Origin: an uncultured Candidatus Melainabacteria bacterium
Lineage (GTDB): Bacteria; Cyanobacteriota; Vampirovibrionia; Gastranaerophilales; Gastranaerophilaceae
DNA: 64,000 nucleotides
Assembly: GCA_934717855.1 (NCBI GenBank)
Contig: CAKUZI010000006.1
Coordinates: 104,421-168,420 of the forward strand
Reading direction: 5' to 3'
The position numbers and the translations under genes were made by a program. Shown in pieces: positions 34,454 to 43,432 of this stretch. The notes beneath the pieces are model-generated. The model searched no databases. It worked only from the letters and a program-made list of their open reading frames with translations, and had not been told where the DNA came from. How positions within the stretch are numbered: position 1 is the stretch's first letter; each line of letters opens with the position of its first letter.

Positions 34454-34566
34454 CTGTCTTGGATTTGCTTCACGCTCGGAAAGTTTTGCTTTTGCAACTT
34501 CGTTGCGATTAGCTCAATTTTCTCGCTATCCGGACTAACTTCGTGTCATCCGTCCGCAAATCCGCT
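34454..34566 (-). repeat. Dispersed GC-rich 113-bp repeat, copy C
   Basis: Read on the minus strand, it begins AGCGGATTTGCGGACGGATG, carries TCCGGATAGCGAG, and ends AATCCAAGACAG. It has the same length and order of blocks as copy A at 32229. It lies beside tRNA-Leu, and its plus-strand left edge is directly preceded by ATGTCGACGGGGG, a copy of the tRNA 3' end. Confidence 0.75.
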
Positions 34567-34638
34567 TGAACCCAGACCGAACTTCGTTCGGTGGGGTTCT
34601 GCTCCCCTTACGCAAACACTTTATACTTCGTATAATAA

Positions 34639-34719
34639 TGTCGACGGGGGGACTTGAACCCCCACAGCTCTCGCCACATGCACCTCAAGCATGCGTGTCT
34701 ACCATTCCACCACATCGAC
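34639..34719 (-). tRNA. tRNA-Leu (GAG anticodon)
   Basis: On the minus strand the gene reads GTCGATGTGG at the 5' end and CCGTCGACA at the 3' end, giving a 7-bp acceptor stem with one wobble pair and discriminator A. The anticodon arm is CATGC-TTGAGGT-GCATG, so the anticodon is GAG, reading CUC codons. A long variable arm (GTGGCGAGAGCTGT) and T-arm (GGGGGTTCAAGTCCCCC) fit a class II leucine tRNA. CCA is not encoded. Confidence 0.92.
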
Positions 34720-34810
34720 AAATCGGTTGATTATTTAATTTTCACTGTCAATGTTAGTCCCATTGTGTTGGAAGTGCTTCGCCCCCTCTCGAAAAACGTG
34801 ACATTTAGTC
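34709..34810 (-). repeat. Direct repeat at tRNA-Leu 5' end, copy 1
   Basis: About 102 bases beginning ACCACATCGACAAATCGGTT and ending GTGACATTTAGTC. The first 11 bases are the 5' end of tRNA-Leu (minus strand); the rest is its upstream region. The same sequence returns at 34830 with one small difference (CTTCGCCCCCTC versus CTATCGCACCCTC). Confidence 0.85.
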
Positions 34811-34829
34811 ACCTTTTTCTCGGCAGAGT

Positions 34830-34932
34830 ACCACATCGACAAATCGGTTGATTATTTAATTTTCACTGTCAATGTTAGTCCCATTGTGTTGGAAGTGCTA
34901 TCGCACCCTCTCGAAAAACGTGACATTTAGTC
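34830..34932 (-). repeat. Direct repeat at tRNA-Leu 5' end, copy 2
   Basis: Second copy of the tRNA-Leu 5'-flank repeat, offset by about 121 bases. It carries only the first few bases of the tRNA joined to CTCGGCAGAGTACC, and that junction appears again as CTCGGCAGAGTACCAGCATC at about 35010-35035. The remainder of the 837-bp gap to uvrA has no gene that I can support. Confidence 0.85.
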
Positions 34933-35133
34933 TTGTTTTTTCTTGGCTACTCGCGTTAAACGGGTCTACCGGCAAAGCTCTACGCTTTGACCGTCCGCCC
35001 TCTGCTCGCAACCAGCTCGGCAGAGTACCAGCATCGACATAATGATTTTATTGAATTTTCAATAATTTAAGGCTAGCACAAATATATAATTTTGTAAATT
35101 TGAAAAACATTTTTTACATGCAATAATGATGGT

Positions 35134-37980
35134 ATGTTAGATACGATTATTGTTAAAGGTGCTAAAGAGCACAATTTAAAAGATGTTTCACTGCAATTGC
35201 CGAAAAACGAGTTAATTGTTTTTACAGGTGTTTCAGGCTCCGGAAAGTCATCACTTGCTTTTGATACAATCTTTGCAGAGGGGCAAAGACGTTATATAGA
35301 AAGCCTTTCAACATATGCACGTCAGTTTTTGGGGCAAATGGACAAACCTAATGTCGACTACATCGACGGACTTTCGCCTGCAATCTCGATTGATCAAAAA
35401 TCTACAAGCAATAATCCTAGATCAACCGTTGGAACTGTGACGGAAATTTACGACTATTTAAGGCTTTTGTACGCTCGTGTAGGTACTCCATACTGCCCGA
35501 ATTGCGGAGAAAAAATTAAACCTCAAACAGTTGATGAAATCGTAAATAATATTTTAAAACTTGATGAAAGTACAAAAATTCAAATCTTAGCTCCTGTTGT
35601 ACGTGGCAAAAAAGGGGAATATTCTTCTACTTTCGAAGAATTAAGGCAAGAGGGCTTTGTTCGAGTAAAAGTTGATGGAGAAATTTTTAATCTTGATGAA
35701 GATGAAATTTCGCTTGCCAAAACGAAAAAACACGATATTTCTGTTGTTGTAGATAGAATTGTTGTTAAAGCTTCAGCTCAGTCACGTATTGCTGATAGTG
35801 TCCAAATCGCGTTGAAAAAAGCCGATGGCGTGGCAATTGTTGATATCGTAGGCGGAAAAGAAACTCCGAGCAAAGAAATAGTTTACAGCGAAAAACTGGC
35901 ATGTCCGAAATGTAATTTAAGTTTTGAAGAACTTGCTCCGAGAATTTTCTCTTTTAACGCGCCTTATGGAGCTTGCGAAAGATGTTCCGGACTGGGGGCC
36001 GATTTTGTGGTTGATCCTGATTTAGTTGTTCCTGACAAGAAAAAATCGCTTAATGAGGGGGCTATTTATCCTTGGTCAAAGACTTCTACCCAGTATTACA
36101 GCGATATGTTAAAATCTGTTTGTAATCATTTTAACATTGATATGGATAAACCATTTGGTGAATTGTCAGAAGAAGAACAGAAAATAATTCTTTATGGAAG
36201 TAATGATATAATTAAATTTACAGTAATGCGATTTGGAACTCACCGTTATGAAACAAAATACAGAAATTTTGACGGCGTAATTCCGTTTTTGGAAAAACGT
36301 TATAATGATGCGAACGGCGAATATTGGCGCGAAGAAATTGAAAAATATATGACAACAACTCCTTGCCCATCGTGTCATGGCGCAAGATTAAAGCCATTTC
36401 CGCTTGCCGTAAAAATTAAGGACAAAAATATTTTTGAATTTACTCAAATGTCAATAGATGAAGAATTGAATTTTGTTTCGGATTTGTATTTGGAATTAAA
36501 TGAATTTCAGATGCATATTGCAAAACAGATTTTGGACGAAATTCGAGCTCGTTTGAGGTTTTTGAAAGATGTAGGGTTGAGTTACCTTGACTTGGCTCGC
36601 CGAGCAGGAACTCTTTCAGGTGGAGAAGCACAAAGAATTCGACTTGCAACTCAAATTGGAAGTGGTTTATCCGGCGTTTTATACGTTTTAGATGAGCCAT
36701 CAATCGGTTTACATCAGCGAGATAACGACAGATTGATAAAAACGTTGATTAAACTTAGAAATCTTGGAAATACTTTGATAGTTGTTGAACACGATGAGGA
36801 CACTATTCGAAATGCTGATTATATTGTTGATATAGGTCCAAAAGCTGGGATACATGGTGGTAAAGTAATTGCTTGCGGAACAATTGACGATATAATTTCT
36901 GCAAAAGAGTCGATTACAGGAAAATATTTGAGCGGAGAAAAATATATTCCGGTTCCAGAAAAAATAAGGGAAGGTAATGGAGAATTTTTACGGGTTAAAA
37001 ACGCTCATATAAACAATCTTAAAAATATTGATGTAGATATTCCGTTAGGCAAAATTGTTTGTTTGACAGGTGTTTCTGGCTCTGGGAAGTCTTCTTTGAT
37101 GCAAGATTTGATATATGAATATGCAATACACAAATTGCGAGGAAATAAGCCAAAACCTCAAGGAATTGATGAAATTTTGGGATTTGAGAATCTTGACAAG
37201 GTTATTGCGATTGACCAATCTCCGATTGGAAGAACTCCAAGATCAAACCCTGCAACTTACACCGACTTGTTTACGCATATACGGGAATTGTTTTCCAAAA
37301 CGAATGAAGCAAAACTTAGAGGATACAAGCCCGGACGTTTTAGCTTTAACGTGAAAGGCGGGCGTTGTGAGGCTTGCAAGGGTGACGGTGTAATTAAAAT
37401 CGAGATGAATTTCTTGTCAGATGTTTATGTAAAATGTGATGTCTGCAAAGGAAAACGTTACAATCGAGAAACATTAGAGGTCAAATATAAAGGGAAAACT
37501 ATTTCTGATGTTTTGGAGATGAGCGTAAAAGAAGCGTTAGAATTTTTTGACAGCATTCCACCTATCAAATCGAGGTTACAAACATTGAACGATGTCGGAC
37601 TTGATTATATGAAACTGGGACAAAGTGCTACAACATTGTCCGGAGGAGAAGCTCAAAGGATTAAGCTTGCATCTGAATTAAACAAGCGTTCAACGGGCAA
37701 AACTCTTTACTTACTTGATGAGCCGTCTGTCGGTCTGCATTGGTATGATTTAGATAAGTTAATCAAGATATTACAAAAACTTGCAGACCAAGGAAATACT
37801 GTTCTTGTAATTGAACATAATTTGGATTTTATTAAAATTGCAGATCACATAATCGATTTAGGCCCGGAGGGCGGAATTGGCGGTGGACAAGTAATTGCAC
37901 AGGGAACTCCTTTTGAGGTCGCAAAATGTAAAAACTCGTACACAGGGCAGTATCTTAAGCCAATGTTGACAAAATTGTAA
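35134..37980 (+). CDS. uvrA: UvrABC excinuclease subunit A
   Basis: The damage-recognition ATPase of nucleotide excision repair; 948 residues, standard length. Two ABC modules: Walker A GVSGSGKSSLAFDTI and GVSGSGKSSLMQDLI, signatures LSGGEAQRIRLATQIG and LSGGEAQRIKLASELN. Zinc sites CPNCGEK, CPKCN/CERCSGLG and CEACKGDGVIKIEM with CDVCKGKRY are in place. The DNA-binding and UvrB-binding inserts are present in the expected order. ATG at 35134 begins the conserved MLDTIIVKGAKEHNLKDV. Confidence 0.98.
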   Translation: MLDTIIVKGAKEHNLKDVSLQLPKNELIVFTGVSGSGKSSLAFDTIFAEGQRRYIESLSTYARQFLGQMDKPNVDYIDGLSPAISIDQKSTSNNPRSTVGTVTEIYDYLRLLYARVGTPYCPNCGEKIKPQTVDEIVNNILKLDESTKIQILAPVVRGKKGEYSSTFEELRQEGFVRVKVDGEIFNLDEDEISLAKTKKHDISVVVDRIVVKASAQSRIADSVQIALKKADGVAIVDIVGGKETPSKEIVYSEKLACPKCNLSFEELAPRIFSFNAPYGACERCSGLGADFVVDPDLVVPDKKKSLNEGAIYPWSKTSTQYYSDMLKSVCNHFNIDMDKPFGELSEEEQKIILYGSNDIIKFTVMRFGTHRYETKYRNFDGVIPFLEKRYNDANGEYWREEIEKYMTTTPCPSCHGARLKPFPLAVKIKDKNIFEFTQMSIDEELNFVSDLYLELNEFQMHIAKQILDEIRARLRFLKDVGLSYLDLARRAGTLSGGEAQRIRLATQIGSGLSGVLYVLDEPSIGLHQRDNDRLIKTLIKLRNLGNTLIVVEHDEDTIRNADYIVDIGPKAGIHGGKVIACGTIDDIISAKESITGKYLSGEKYIPVPEKIREGNGEFLRVKNAHINNLKNIDVDIPLGKIVCLTGVSGSGKSSLMQDLIYEYAIHKLRGNKPKPQGIDEILGFENLDKVIAIDQSPIGRTPRSNPATYTDLFTHIRELFSKTNEAKLRGYKPGRFSFNVKGGRCEACKGDGVIKIEMNFLSDVYVKCDVCKGKRYNRETLEVKYKGKTISDVLEMSVKEALEFFDSIPPIKSRLQTLNDVGLDYMKLGQSATTLSGGEAQRIKLASELNKRSTGKTLYLLDEPSVGLHWYDLDKLIKILQKLADQGNTVLVIEHNLDFIKIADHIIDLGPEGGIGGGQVIAQGTPFEVAKCKNSYTGQYLKPMLTKL

Positions 37981-38016
37981 AAATAATTTATCTTCAAAGA
38001 AAAGAAAGTAGGTTTT

Positions 38017-38652
38017 ATGAAGAAATTTTGTTGGACTATATTTTTACTTTTAATAATACTAAGTCAACCGGTTTTAGCAAAGCCGATTGCAGTAGAAGCT
38101 TTGAGTGATTTTACAACCGAAAATCCGCCTAAAGAAATGAGTATAAAACTTTTAGAAGATATTGCAGTAGATGATACTTTAACAATTAAGGCCGAAACTA
38201 TTGTTGACGGAAATGTTGTTGATGTAACTGACCCGAAAAGATTGAAGAGAAATGCTTCATTTACATTTGTTCCGACAAGTTATAAAGATGAACGCGGTCA
38301 AGTTGTTGTTATAAAAAATTATTATCCTGCTAAATATACAACAAAAGTAAATAAAGGTCAGCTTGCGAAGTCTGCAGCATTAGGTGTTGGGAACTTTTTT
38401 GTAAAAGGTTTGTCAATTGGTTATAGTGCAGTTGAGGGAGCGATTAAAAATGAAAAAGATAATCGTTTTAAATCAAGTGTAACAGAAGTTTATCAGGATT
38501 CACCTCTTTCATATGTAGAAAAAGGGGAAGAATTGGTTATAGAAAAAGGGCAACTTTTCTTCTTGAATTTCAGGACAAAAGATGATGTTCCGGAAGAAGA
38601 TAAGCCTAATTATGAATATACAGAACTTTCGCCAAGTAATAATGTAAAATAA
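38017..38652 (+). CDS. Secreted hypothetical protein, 211 aa (tandem paralogue 1)
   Basis: N-terminal signal peptide (FCWTIFLLLIILSQPVLAK) followed by a mature domain with IAVEALSDFTTENPPKEMSI, KLLEDIAVDDTL, SFTFVP and YYPAKYTTKV. The next gene, 84 bases on, encodes a protein with the same motifs in the same order. Function is unknown. The mature part looks beta-rich and could be a periplasmic or surface protein. It has an insertion at about 115-150 (LGVGNFFVKGLSIGYSAVEG) absent from its partner. Confidence 0.75.
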   Translation: MKKFCWTIFLLLIILSQPVLAKPIAVEALSDFTTENPPKEMSIKLLEDIAVDDTLTIKAETIVDGNVVDVTDPKRLKRNASFTFVPTSYKDERGQVVVIKNYYPAKYTTKVNKGQLAKSAALGVGNFFVKGLSIGYSAVEGAIKNEKDNRFKSSVTEVYQDSPLSYVEKGEELVIEKGQLFFLNFRTKDDVPEEDKPNYEYTELSPSNNVK

Positions 38653-38735
38653 GTTATATATGACTTATATAACGGTAATTGACGGATTTTAGAAATTATG
38701 TTATTATCCAGTTATACTAATCGGAGAATATGAAG

Positions 38736-39368
38736 ATGAAAAAAATACTAACAATTTTGGTATTACTTTTAGGACTTGTTGCAACACCGGCGAATGCAAA
38801 AACTGCCCCTGTTCAAGCGTTACAGGATTTTTCTGTTTCAAATCCATCTCAAACGCTATTGATTAAAATGCTTGCAAATGTTCAGTTAAATAAAGATACA
38901 ATGTTACATGAAGGATTTTTTGTTTTAGGACAAATTCAAAATGTGTCTAATTCTTCATTTGTATTTATGCCTATAAAATATCAAAACTTCCACAATGAAG
39001 TTTTTGAAATAAACGGAAATTATCCGGCTAAATTCGTAGAAATGGTTGATTCTGCAAATAAACAGCCTGCTCAGGGGGTTATTTCAAAGAATTCGAAATT
39101 CTTAATGGATTTTGTGATTGCAGAAGAAACTCCTGACAATTCAATAGGCGCAAAATACCAAAGTGTTGGAACTCCGTCAAACGGGATTTCAGCTGTTGTA
39201 AATCAACAAGATTTAGTTTTGTATGATGGTAGTATTCCTAAGACTATGAAAGATTTTCCTGGAATTAAATTAAACTCTTTTGATAACGGTAGCAATTTTA
39301 ATATTCCTAAAAAGTTGATTATTGAAGCTACTCCAAAAGAAGTTAACGTAAATGATTTGAAATATTAA
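38736..39368 (+). CDS. Secreted hypothetical protein, 210 aa (tandem paralogue 2)
   Basis: Signal peptide KKILTILVLLLGLVATPANA, then PVQALQDFSVSNPSQTLLIK, MLANVQLNKDTML, SFVFMPIKYQNF and NYPAKFVEMV, matching the gene at 38017. The ATG at 38736 has GGAG 9 bases upstream and is preferred over the ATG at 38730. It ends in a Lys/Asn-rich tail. A duplicated pair with diverged C-termini suggests related but distinct ligands. A terminator follows. Confidence 0.75.
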   Translation: MKKILTILVLLLGLVATPANAKTAPVQALQDFSVSNPSQTLLIKMLANVQLNKDTMLHEGFFVLGQIQNVSNSSFVFMPIKYQNFHNEVFEINGNYPAKFVEMVDSANKQPAQGVISKNSKFLMDFVIAEETPDNSIGAKYQSVGTPSNGISAVVNQQDLVLYDGSIPKTMKDFPGIKLNSFDNGSNFNIPKKLIIEATPKEVNVNDLKY

Positions 39369-39392
39369 AAAATATATAAATATAGAAAAGAA

Positions 39393-39419
39393 AAAGGCTG
39401 TAGCAATACAGTCTTTTTT
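39393..39419 (+). terminator. Rho-independent terminator
   Basis: A stem of AAGGCTGTA with TACAGTCTT (one G-T pair), loop GCAA, and T6. It ends the secreted-paralogue pair just before queF. Confidence 0.8.
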
Positions 39420-39436
39420 CATGTTAAAATAGTTTT

Positions 39437-40330
39437 ATGAAAACAGACGAAATTGCATCAAAATTTTTAGGAAAAAGGGTTAGTGGAAGTGAGAATTATG
39501 ACCCGTCGTTACTAGTAGCTATCCCAAGAGAAGAAAACCGAAGACAATATGATTTGCAAAATGATAATTTGCCATTTTGCGGTTGGGATGTTTGGCACGC
39601 TTATGAATTTTCTTCAATGAGCGAAAACGGAGTGCCGGTTACAAGGTTAATGAAGTTAAAATATTCTTGTAATAGTGAATTTTTAGTGGAATCAAAATCC
39701 CTAAAACTATATCTTAACTCTTTTAATATGAGTCGTTTTGGTCAAAATATTGCAGAATGCCTTGAAATCTGCAAAACTAAAATTGAAAAAGATTTATCCG
39801 CAAAGCTTCAAGCAGAAGTTAAAGTTAATTTTATTGAAAATTCTGCTCAAAAAGTTGATATATTTGAAAATTTTCAAAATATTATGCTATTTGTTGATGA
39901 AAACAATTTAATAGTAGAAAAATTTAAAGAAGCTCCGGAAGTTTTGAAAGTAGAAACATTAGACAAAATAAAAGAATATTATTTGACATTTGACTCATTG
40001 CGCTCAAATTGCAGAGTTACGCATCAACCGGATTTTGGGGATTTGTATCTGTATTATCAGTCAAAAAAACATATTTCGGAAGAAAGTTTAGTGAAATATT
40101 TGAGTTCTTTTCGTTCAGAATTTCATTTTCATGAGGAATGTTGTGAGATGATTTTTAAACGCTTGTACGATATTTTAGATGCAGATGATAAGTTATTTGT
40201 TTGCGCGTTGTACACTCGCAGAGGCGGAATTGATATCTGCCCGTCAAGATGGACGGCAAACTGTAATATTTCTGACGTTTCAATTCTCAATGATATAAAA
40301 AGATTTGCAAGAGGTAGTATTAAACAATAA
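39437..40330 (+). CDS. queF: NADPH-dependent 7-cyano-7-deazaguanine reductase (QueF)
   Basis: Reduces preQ0 to preQ1 in queuosine synthesis. At 297 residues it is the two-domain (type II) form. The N-terminal domain has LPFCGWDVWHAYEFSSM, and the E-S-K-S-L-K-L-Y-L-N-S stretch (VESKSLKLYLNSFNMSRFG) is the QueF signature. The C-terminal domain has FHEECCEMIFKRL and YTRRGGIDICPSRWT. yraN follows with a one-base TAATG overlap. Family identity is firm. Confidence 0.94.
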   Translation: MKTDEIASKFLGKRVSGSENYDPSLLVAIPREENRRQYDLQNDNLPFCGWDVWHAYEFSSMSENGVPVTRLMKLKYSCNSEFLVESKSLKLYLNSFNMSRFGQNIAECLEICKTKIEKDLSAKLQAEVKVNFIENSAQKVDIFENFQNIMLFVDENNLIVEKFKEAPEVLKVETLDKIKEYYLTFDSLRSNCRVTHQPDFGDLYLYYQSKKHISEESLVKYLSSFRSEFHFHEECCEMIFKRLYDILDADDKLFVCALYTRRGGIDICPSRWTANCNISDVSILNDIKRFARGSIKQ

Positions 40331-40677
40331 TGGATAATAAAAAACTCGGGAATGCCGGAGAAGATTTGGCTTGCAGGTACTTGGAAAAGAATGGCTATAA
40401 AATCTTAGAGCGAAATAAACATTATTCAAGATTTTGTGAAATTGATATTATTGCTCAATATAAAAATACAGTTGTTTTTGTAGAGGTTAAAACTCGTAAA
40501 ACCAACGCTTTTGGGACTCCTGCAGAAGCGATTACAAAAACCAAATACGAACATATTAGGCAAGGTGTTCAATATTATTTGCAAGAAAATAAAGTGAAAG
40601 ATTATAGAATTGACGTAATAGGTATCACCTTAAAGCCTGAAATAAAAATTGAACATTTAAAAAATGTGTTTTTGTAA
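40330..40677 (+). CDS. yraN: YraN (UPF0102) endonuclease-like protein
   Basis: A 115-residue protein of the YraN family with a restriction-endonuclease-like fold. GNAGEDLACRYLEKNGYKIL at the N-terminus and the catalytic-type FCEIDIIAQ and VFVEVKTRK (E...D...ExK) are clear. Its cellular role is not settled. It overlaps queF by one base and converges with recF. Confidence 0.92.
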   Translation: MDNKKLGNAGEDLACRYLEKNGYKILERNKHYSRFCEIDIIAQYKNTVVFVEVKTRKTNAFGTPAEAITKTKYEHIRQGVQYYLQENKVKDYRIDVIGITLKPEIKIEHLKNVFL

Positions 40678-40718
40678 AAAATGGAGGGGAAAACGAAGTG
40701 TCCCCAACATTACAAAAA

Positions 40719-41825
40719 TCAGCTTAATAACTCCCCATTTTCTATCTTATAAATCTTTACATCCTTTAAAAACTCGTCTTCAAAAAGGATTGTATCAACG
40801 GATGTTATTACCGTTTGAGTGTTTTCGTTTATTGATTTTAAAAGATAATTCTGGCGTAAATCGTCAAGTTCTGCTAAAACATCGTCCAGCAACAAAACAG
40901 GTTCGTCTCCGGTTTTTGCTGTAATTATGTCTAATTCAGAGAGTTTTAGTGCTAAAACAACTGTTCTCTGTTGACCTTGAGAAGCAAATTTAGTTGCTTC
41001 ATTGTTGTTTATGTAAAAAATAACATCATCTCTATGTGGCCCAACGCAAGATTGTCCACGACGCATTTCTTCTACTTTTCTTTCTTCTAAAGATTGATGG
41101 AATGCTGAGGCAATGTCTTCAAGTTCGGTTTCGCCGTTTAAGAAAGAACAATCATAGCAGATTTTTAGCTCTTCAGTTTCGCTTATTATGCGGTGTTTTT
41201 TGCGTGCGATTCGTTCGATTTCTTTCAAATATTTTTTTCTTAAAAATATTATGTTACTTCCGGTAATTACAAGTTGCTCGTTATAAACATCTAATAATGT
41301 ATCATTTGAATTTCCGTTTTTTAAATAATCTTTGAGTAAATTATTTTTTTGAATTCGGATTTTATCATATTTGGAAAGCCTGTCATCATATGCCGGATAA
41401 ACTTGTGAAATTGCTCTGTCTAGCCAATCACGTCTGTCAGACGGATTTCCTCTTAGCAAAAGTAAATCTGTAGTAGAAAAAAGAACGGTTTTTAAAACTG
41501 ATTTGAAATTTTTTGGAGTTGTTTTAACTTTATTGAGAGCAAGTTCCCGTTTTTTTTCTCTGGAGTAGGAATAGTCAAGTTCCACATCTGTTTCTGCTTT
41601 AATCATATTACAATTAATTTCAGCTTTTTCTGCGCCAAAATTAATTAATTCAATGTTGTTGGATGTTCTCGGGGATTTTAGTGCCGACAAAAAATAAATG
41701 CTTTCAAGAATATTGGTTTTTCCTTGAGCATTTTTCCCAATTATGAGGATTTTTTTAGAGGTTAAATCAAGCTCTAATTCCTTGCAATTTCTGTAATTTG
41801 TCAGTTTTAAATCCCTTAATCTCAT
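40719..41825 (-). CDS. recF: DNA replication and repair protein RecF
   Basis: SMC-like ATPase that loads RecA at gaps. Walker A is IIGKNAQGKTNILESIYFLS, the signature region FASQGQQRTVVLALKLSELD and Walker B LLLDDVLAELDDLRQ. About 368 residues. The ATG at 41825 begins the family-typical MRLRDLKLTNYRN; an upstream in-frame TTG at 41843 is less likely. TATAAT lies about 8 bases upstream of the ATG, so the mRNA may be leaderless. Confidence 0.94.
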   Translation of the reverse strand: MRLRDLKLTNYRNCKELELDLTSKKILIIGKNAQGKTNILESIYFLSALKSPRTSNNIELINFGAEKAEINCNMIKAETDVELDYSYSREKKRELALNKVKTTPKNFKSVLKTVLFSTTDLLLLRGNPSDRRDWLDRAISQVYPAYDDRLSKYDKIRIQKNNLLKDYLKNGNSNDTLLDVYNEQLVITGSNIIFLRKKYLKEIERIARKKHRIISETEELKICYDCSFLNGETELEDIASAFHQSLEERKVEEMRRGQSCVGPHRDDVIFYINNNEATKFASQGQQRTVVLALKLSELDIITAKTGDEPVLLLDDVLAELDDLRQNYLLKSINENTQTVITSVDTILFEDEFLKDVKIYKIENGELLS

Positions 41826-41926
41826 AAAAAAATTATACCCCAAATATATGATTTCTTAATTTTTTATAGACTAATATTAAAATTTTTTATATAATAGTTA
41901 CACATATTGCAATATAAGGAATAATT

Positions 41927-42181
41927 ATGTTACCGATAATATCAGAAGAGAATTCAGCAGTTGCTTTTAATGAAATATTTAAAGATATGCCGGCATGGCG
42001 TAAAAAAATGATTCATTATTTAAAGGAAGAAAATCCGGAAATTAATACTGCAATAATTGAAGCAGCCAATCAGACTTCTCTTGATCCGAAAGCTGTTGCT
42101 CTAGGAGCTTACATGACTTATGCCTTAATTGAACTTGCAATGAAAGATAATGAAGATATATTAAATTTTCAGGGAGAATAA
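41927..42181 (+). CDS. Small hypothetical protein upstream of pilT, 84 aa
   Basis: Not recognised. AAGGAATAATT precedes the ATG. The product is helical, with MLPIISEENSAVAFNEIFKD at the start and LDPKAVALGAYMTYALIELA near the end. It ends three bases before pilT, so the two are almost certainly cotranscribed and translationally linked. A role in twitching or DNA uptake is possible from position only. Confidence 0.7.
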   Translation: MLPIISEENSAVAFNEIFKDMPAWRKKMIHYLKEENPEINTAIIEAANQTSLDPKAVALGAYMTYALIELAMKDNEDILNFQGE

Positions 42182-42184
42182 AAA

Positions 42185-43255
42185 ATGCTAATTGAAGAAT
42201 TATTGGAAAAACTTGTAGCTGATGGTGGATCAGACTTACACATTTCTGCAAATTTGCCACCTGCAGCACGTATTGATGGTAAATTGAGAAGATATGATTA
42301 TCCGCCTCTTAGCCCTGATGATGTTGAAACTCTATTGTTCCCGATGTTGTCAAATGAACAACGAAGAACACTTGAACAAACTTGGGAACTTGACTTTTCG
42401 TATGGTATTGAGGGATTAAGCCGTTTTAGGGTTAATTTTTATAAAGACAAAGGTAATTATGCCGCTGCATTCAGAACGATTACTTCAGTCGTTCCTTCAT
42501 TTGACAAATTAGGATTGCCGGAAATTGTTAGAAAAACTGCAGACAAGCCAAGAGGTTTGATTCTTGTTACAGGGCCTACAGGATCAGGTAAATCTACAAC
42601 GCTTGCAGCGATGATTGACTATATTAATACGAATAGAGCGGAACACATTCTTACGATTGAAGACCCGATAGAATTTGTTCATACGTCTAAACAAAGTATT
42701 ATTCACCAGCGTGAACTAGGAATGGATACAAGATCTTTTGCAAATGCTTTAAAATCCGCACTTCGTGAAGACCCTGATATTATTCTGGTAGGTGAGATGC
42801 GTGACCATGAAACTATTGCTTTGGCATTGACGGCTGCAGAAACAGGTCACTTGGTTTTTGGAACATTGCACACATCTTCTGCTGCACAAACAATTGACCG
42901 TATTATCGACGTATTCCCTGAAGGTCAACAACAACAAATTCGTGTACAGCTTGCAAACTCTCTTGTTGCGGTGTTTGCTCAAACATTGTTGCCAAAAATT
43001 CAACCAGATGGTTCTAAAAAAGGACGTGTAATGGCTCAGGAAATTATGCTTGTAACTCCTGCGATTGCCAACTTAATCAGAGAAGCAAAAGCTGCCCAAA
43101 TTTATTCGACAATTCAAATGAACCAAGGTATGGGGATGCAGACTCTTGAAATGGCTCTTGCAAATCATTTTAAACAAGGTCATATTACTAGAGAAGATGC
43201 TCTTTCCAGAACTTCAAGACCGGATGAATTAAGTCGTTTGATGAATGGAATTTAA
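42185..43255 (+). CDS. pilT: Type IV pilus retraction ATPase PilT
   Basis: Hexameric ATPase that powers pilus retraction; 356 residues. N-terminal GGSDLHISANLPPAARIDGK, Walker A LVTGPTGSGKSTTLAAMIDY, Asp box IEDPIEFVH, Walker B LREDPDIILVGEMRD, His box AAETGHLVFGTLHTSSAAQT, and the C-terminal AIANLIREAK-type retraction motif are all in place. No other pilus genes lie nearby. Confidence 0.97.
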   Translation: MLIEELLEKLVADGGSDLHISANLPPAARIDGKLRRYDYPPLSPDDVETLLFPMLSNEQRRTLEQTWELDFSYGIEGLSRFRVNFYKDKGNYAAAFRTITSVVPSFDKLGLPEIVRKTADKPRGLILVTGPTGSGKSTTLAAMIDYINTNRAEHILTIEDPIEFVHTSKQSIIHQRELGMDTRSFANALKSALREDPDIILVGEMRDHETIALALTAAETGHLVFGTLHTSSAAQTIDRIIDVFPEGQQQQIRVQLANSLVAVFAQTLLPKIQPDGSKKGRVMAQEIMLVTPAIANLIREAKAAQIYSTIQMNQGMGMQTLEMALANHFKQGHITREDALSRTSRPDELSRLMNGI

Positions 43256-43289
43256 TAAATAAAAACAAGTAAATGAATAAGTGAATTTA

Positions 43290-43317
43290 AGAATGCCGGT
43301 ACTGCCGGCATTCTTTT
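43290..43317 (+). terminator. Rho-independent terminator of pilT
   Basis: A nine-pair GC-rich stem, GAATGCCGG with CCGGCATTC, with loop TACTG and a T6 run, 34 bases after pilT. Confidence 0.88.
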
Positions 43318-43432
43318 TTGTTGTATTTTGCGTGGTAAAGTTGGAGGTAACAATGTAACTAATTTTTCAATATTTTGTTGTTTGTGTTAAAATTAAATCA
43401 TAAAGACTTTATAAACAAAGAGGAAGTATAAA

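Noticed and set aside
34830..34840. Possible second tRNA-Leu
   Set aside because: Only the first 11 bases of the tRNA are repeated; the rest does not fold as a tRNA.
41825..41926. Replication origin near recF
   Set aside because: No dnaA, dnaN or DnaA-box cluster is seen; recF stands apart from them here.
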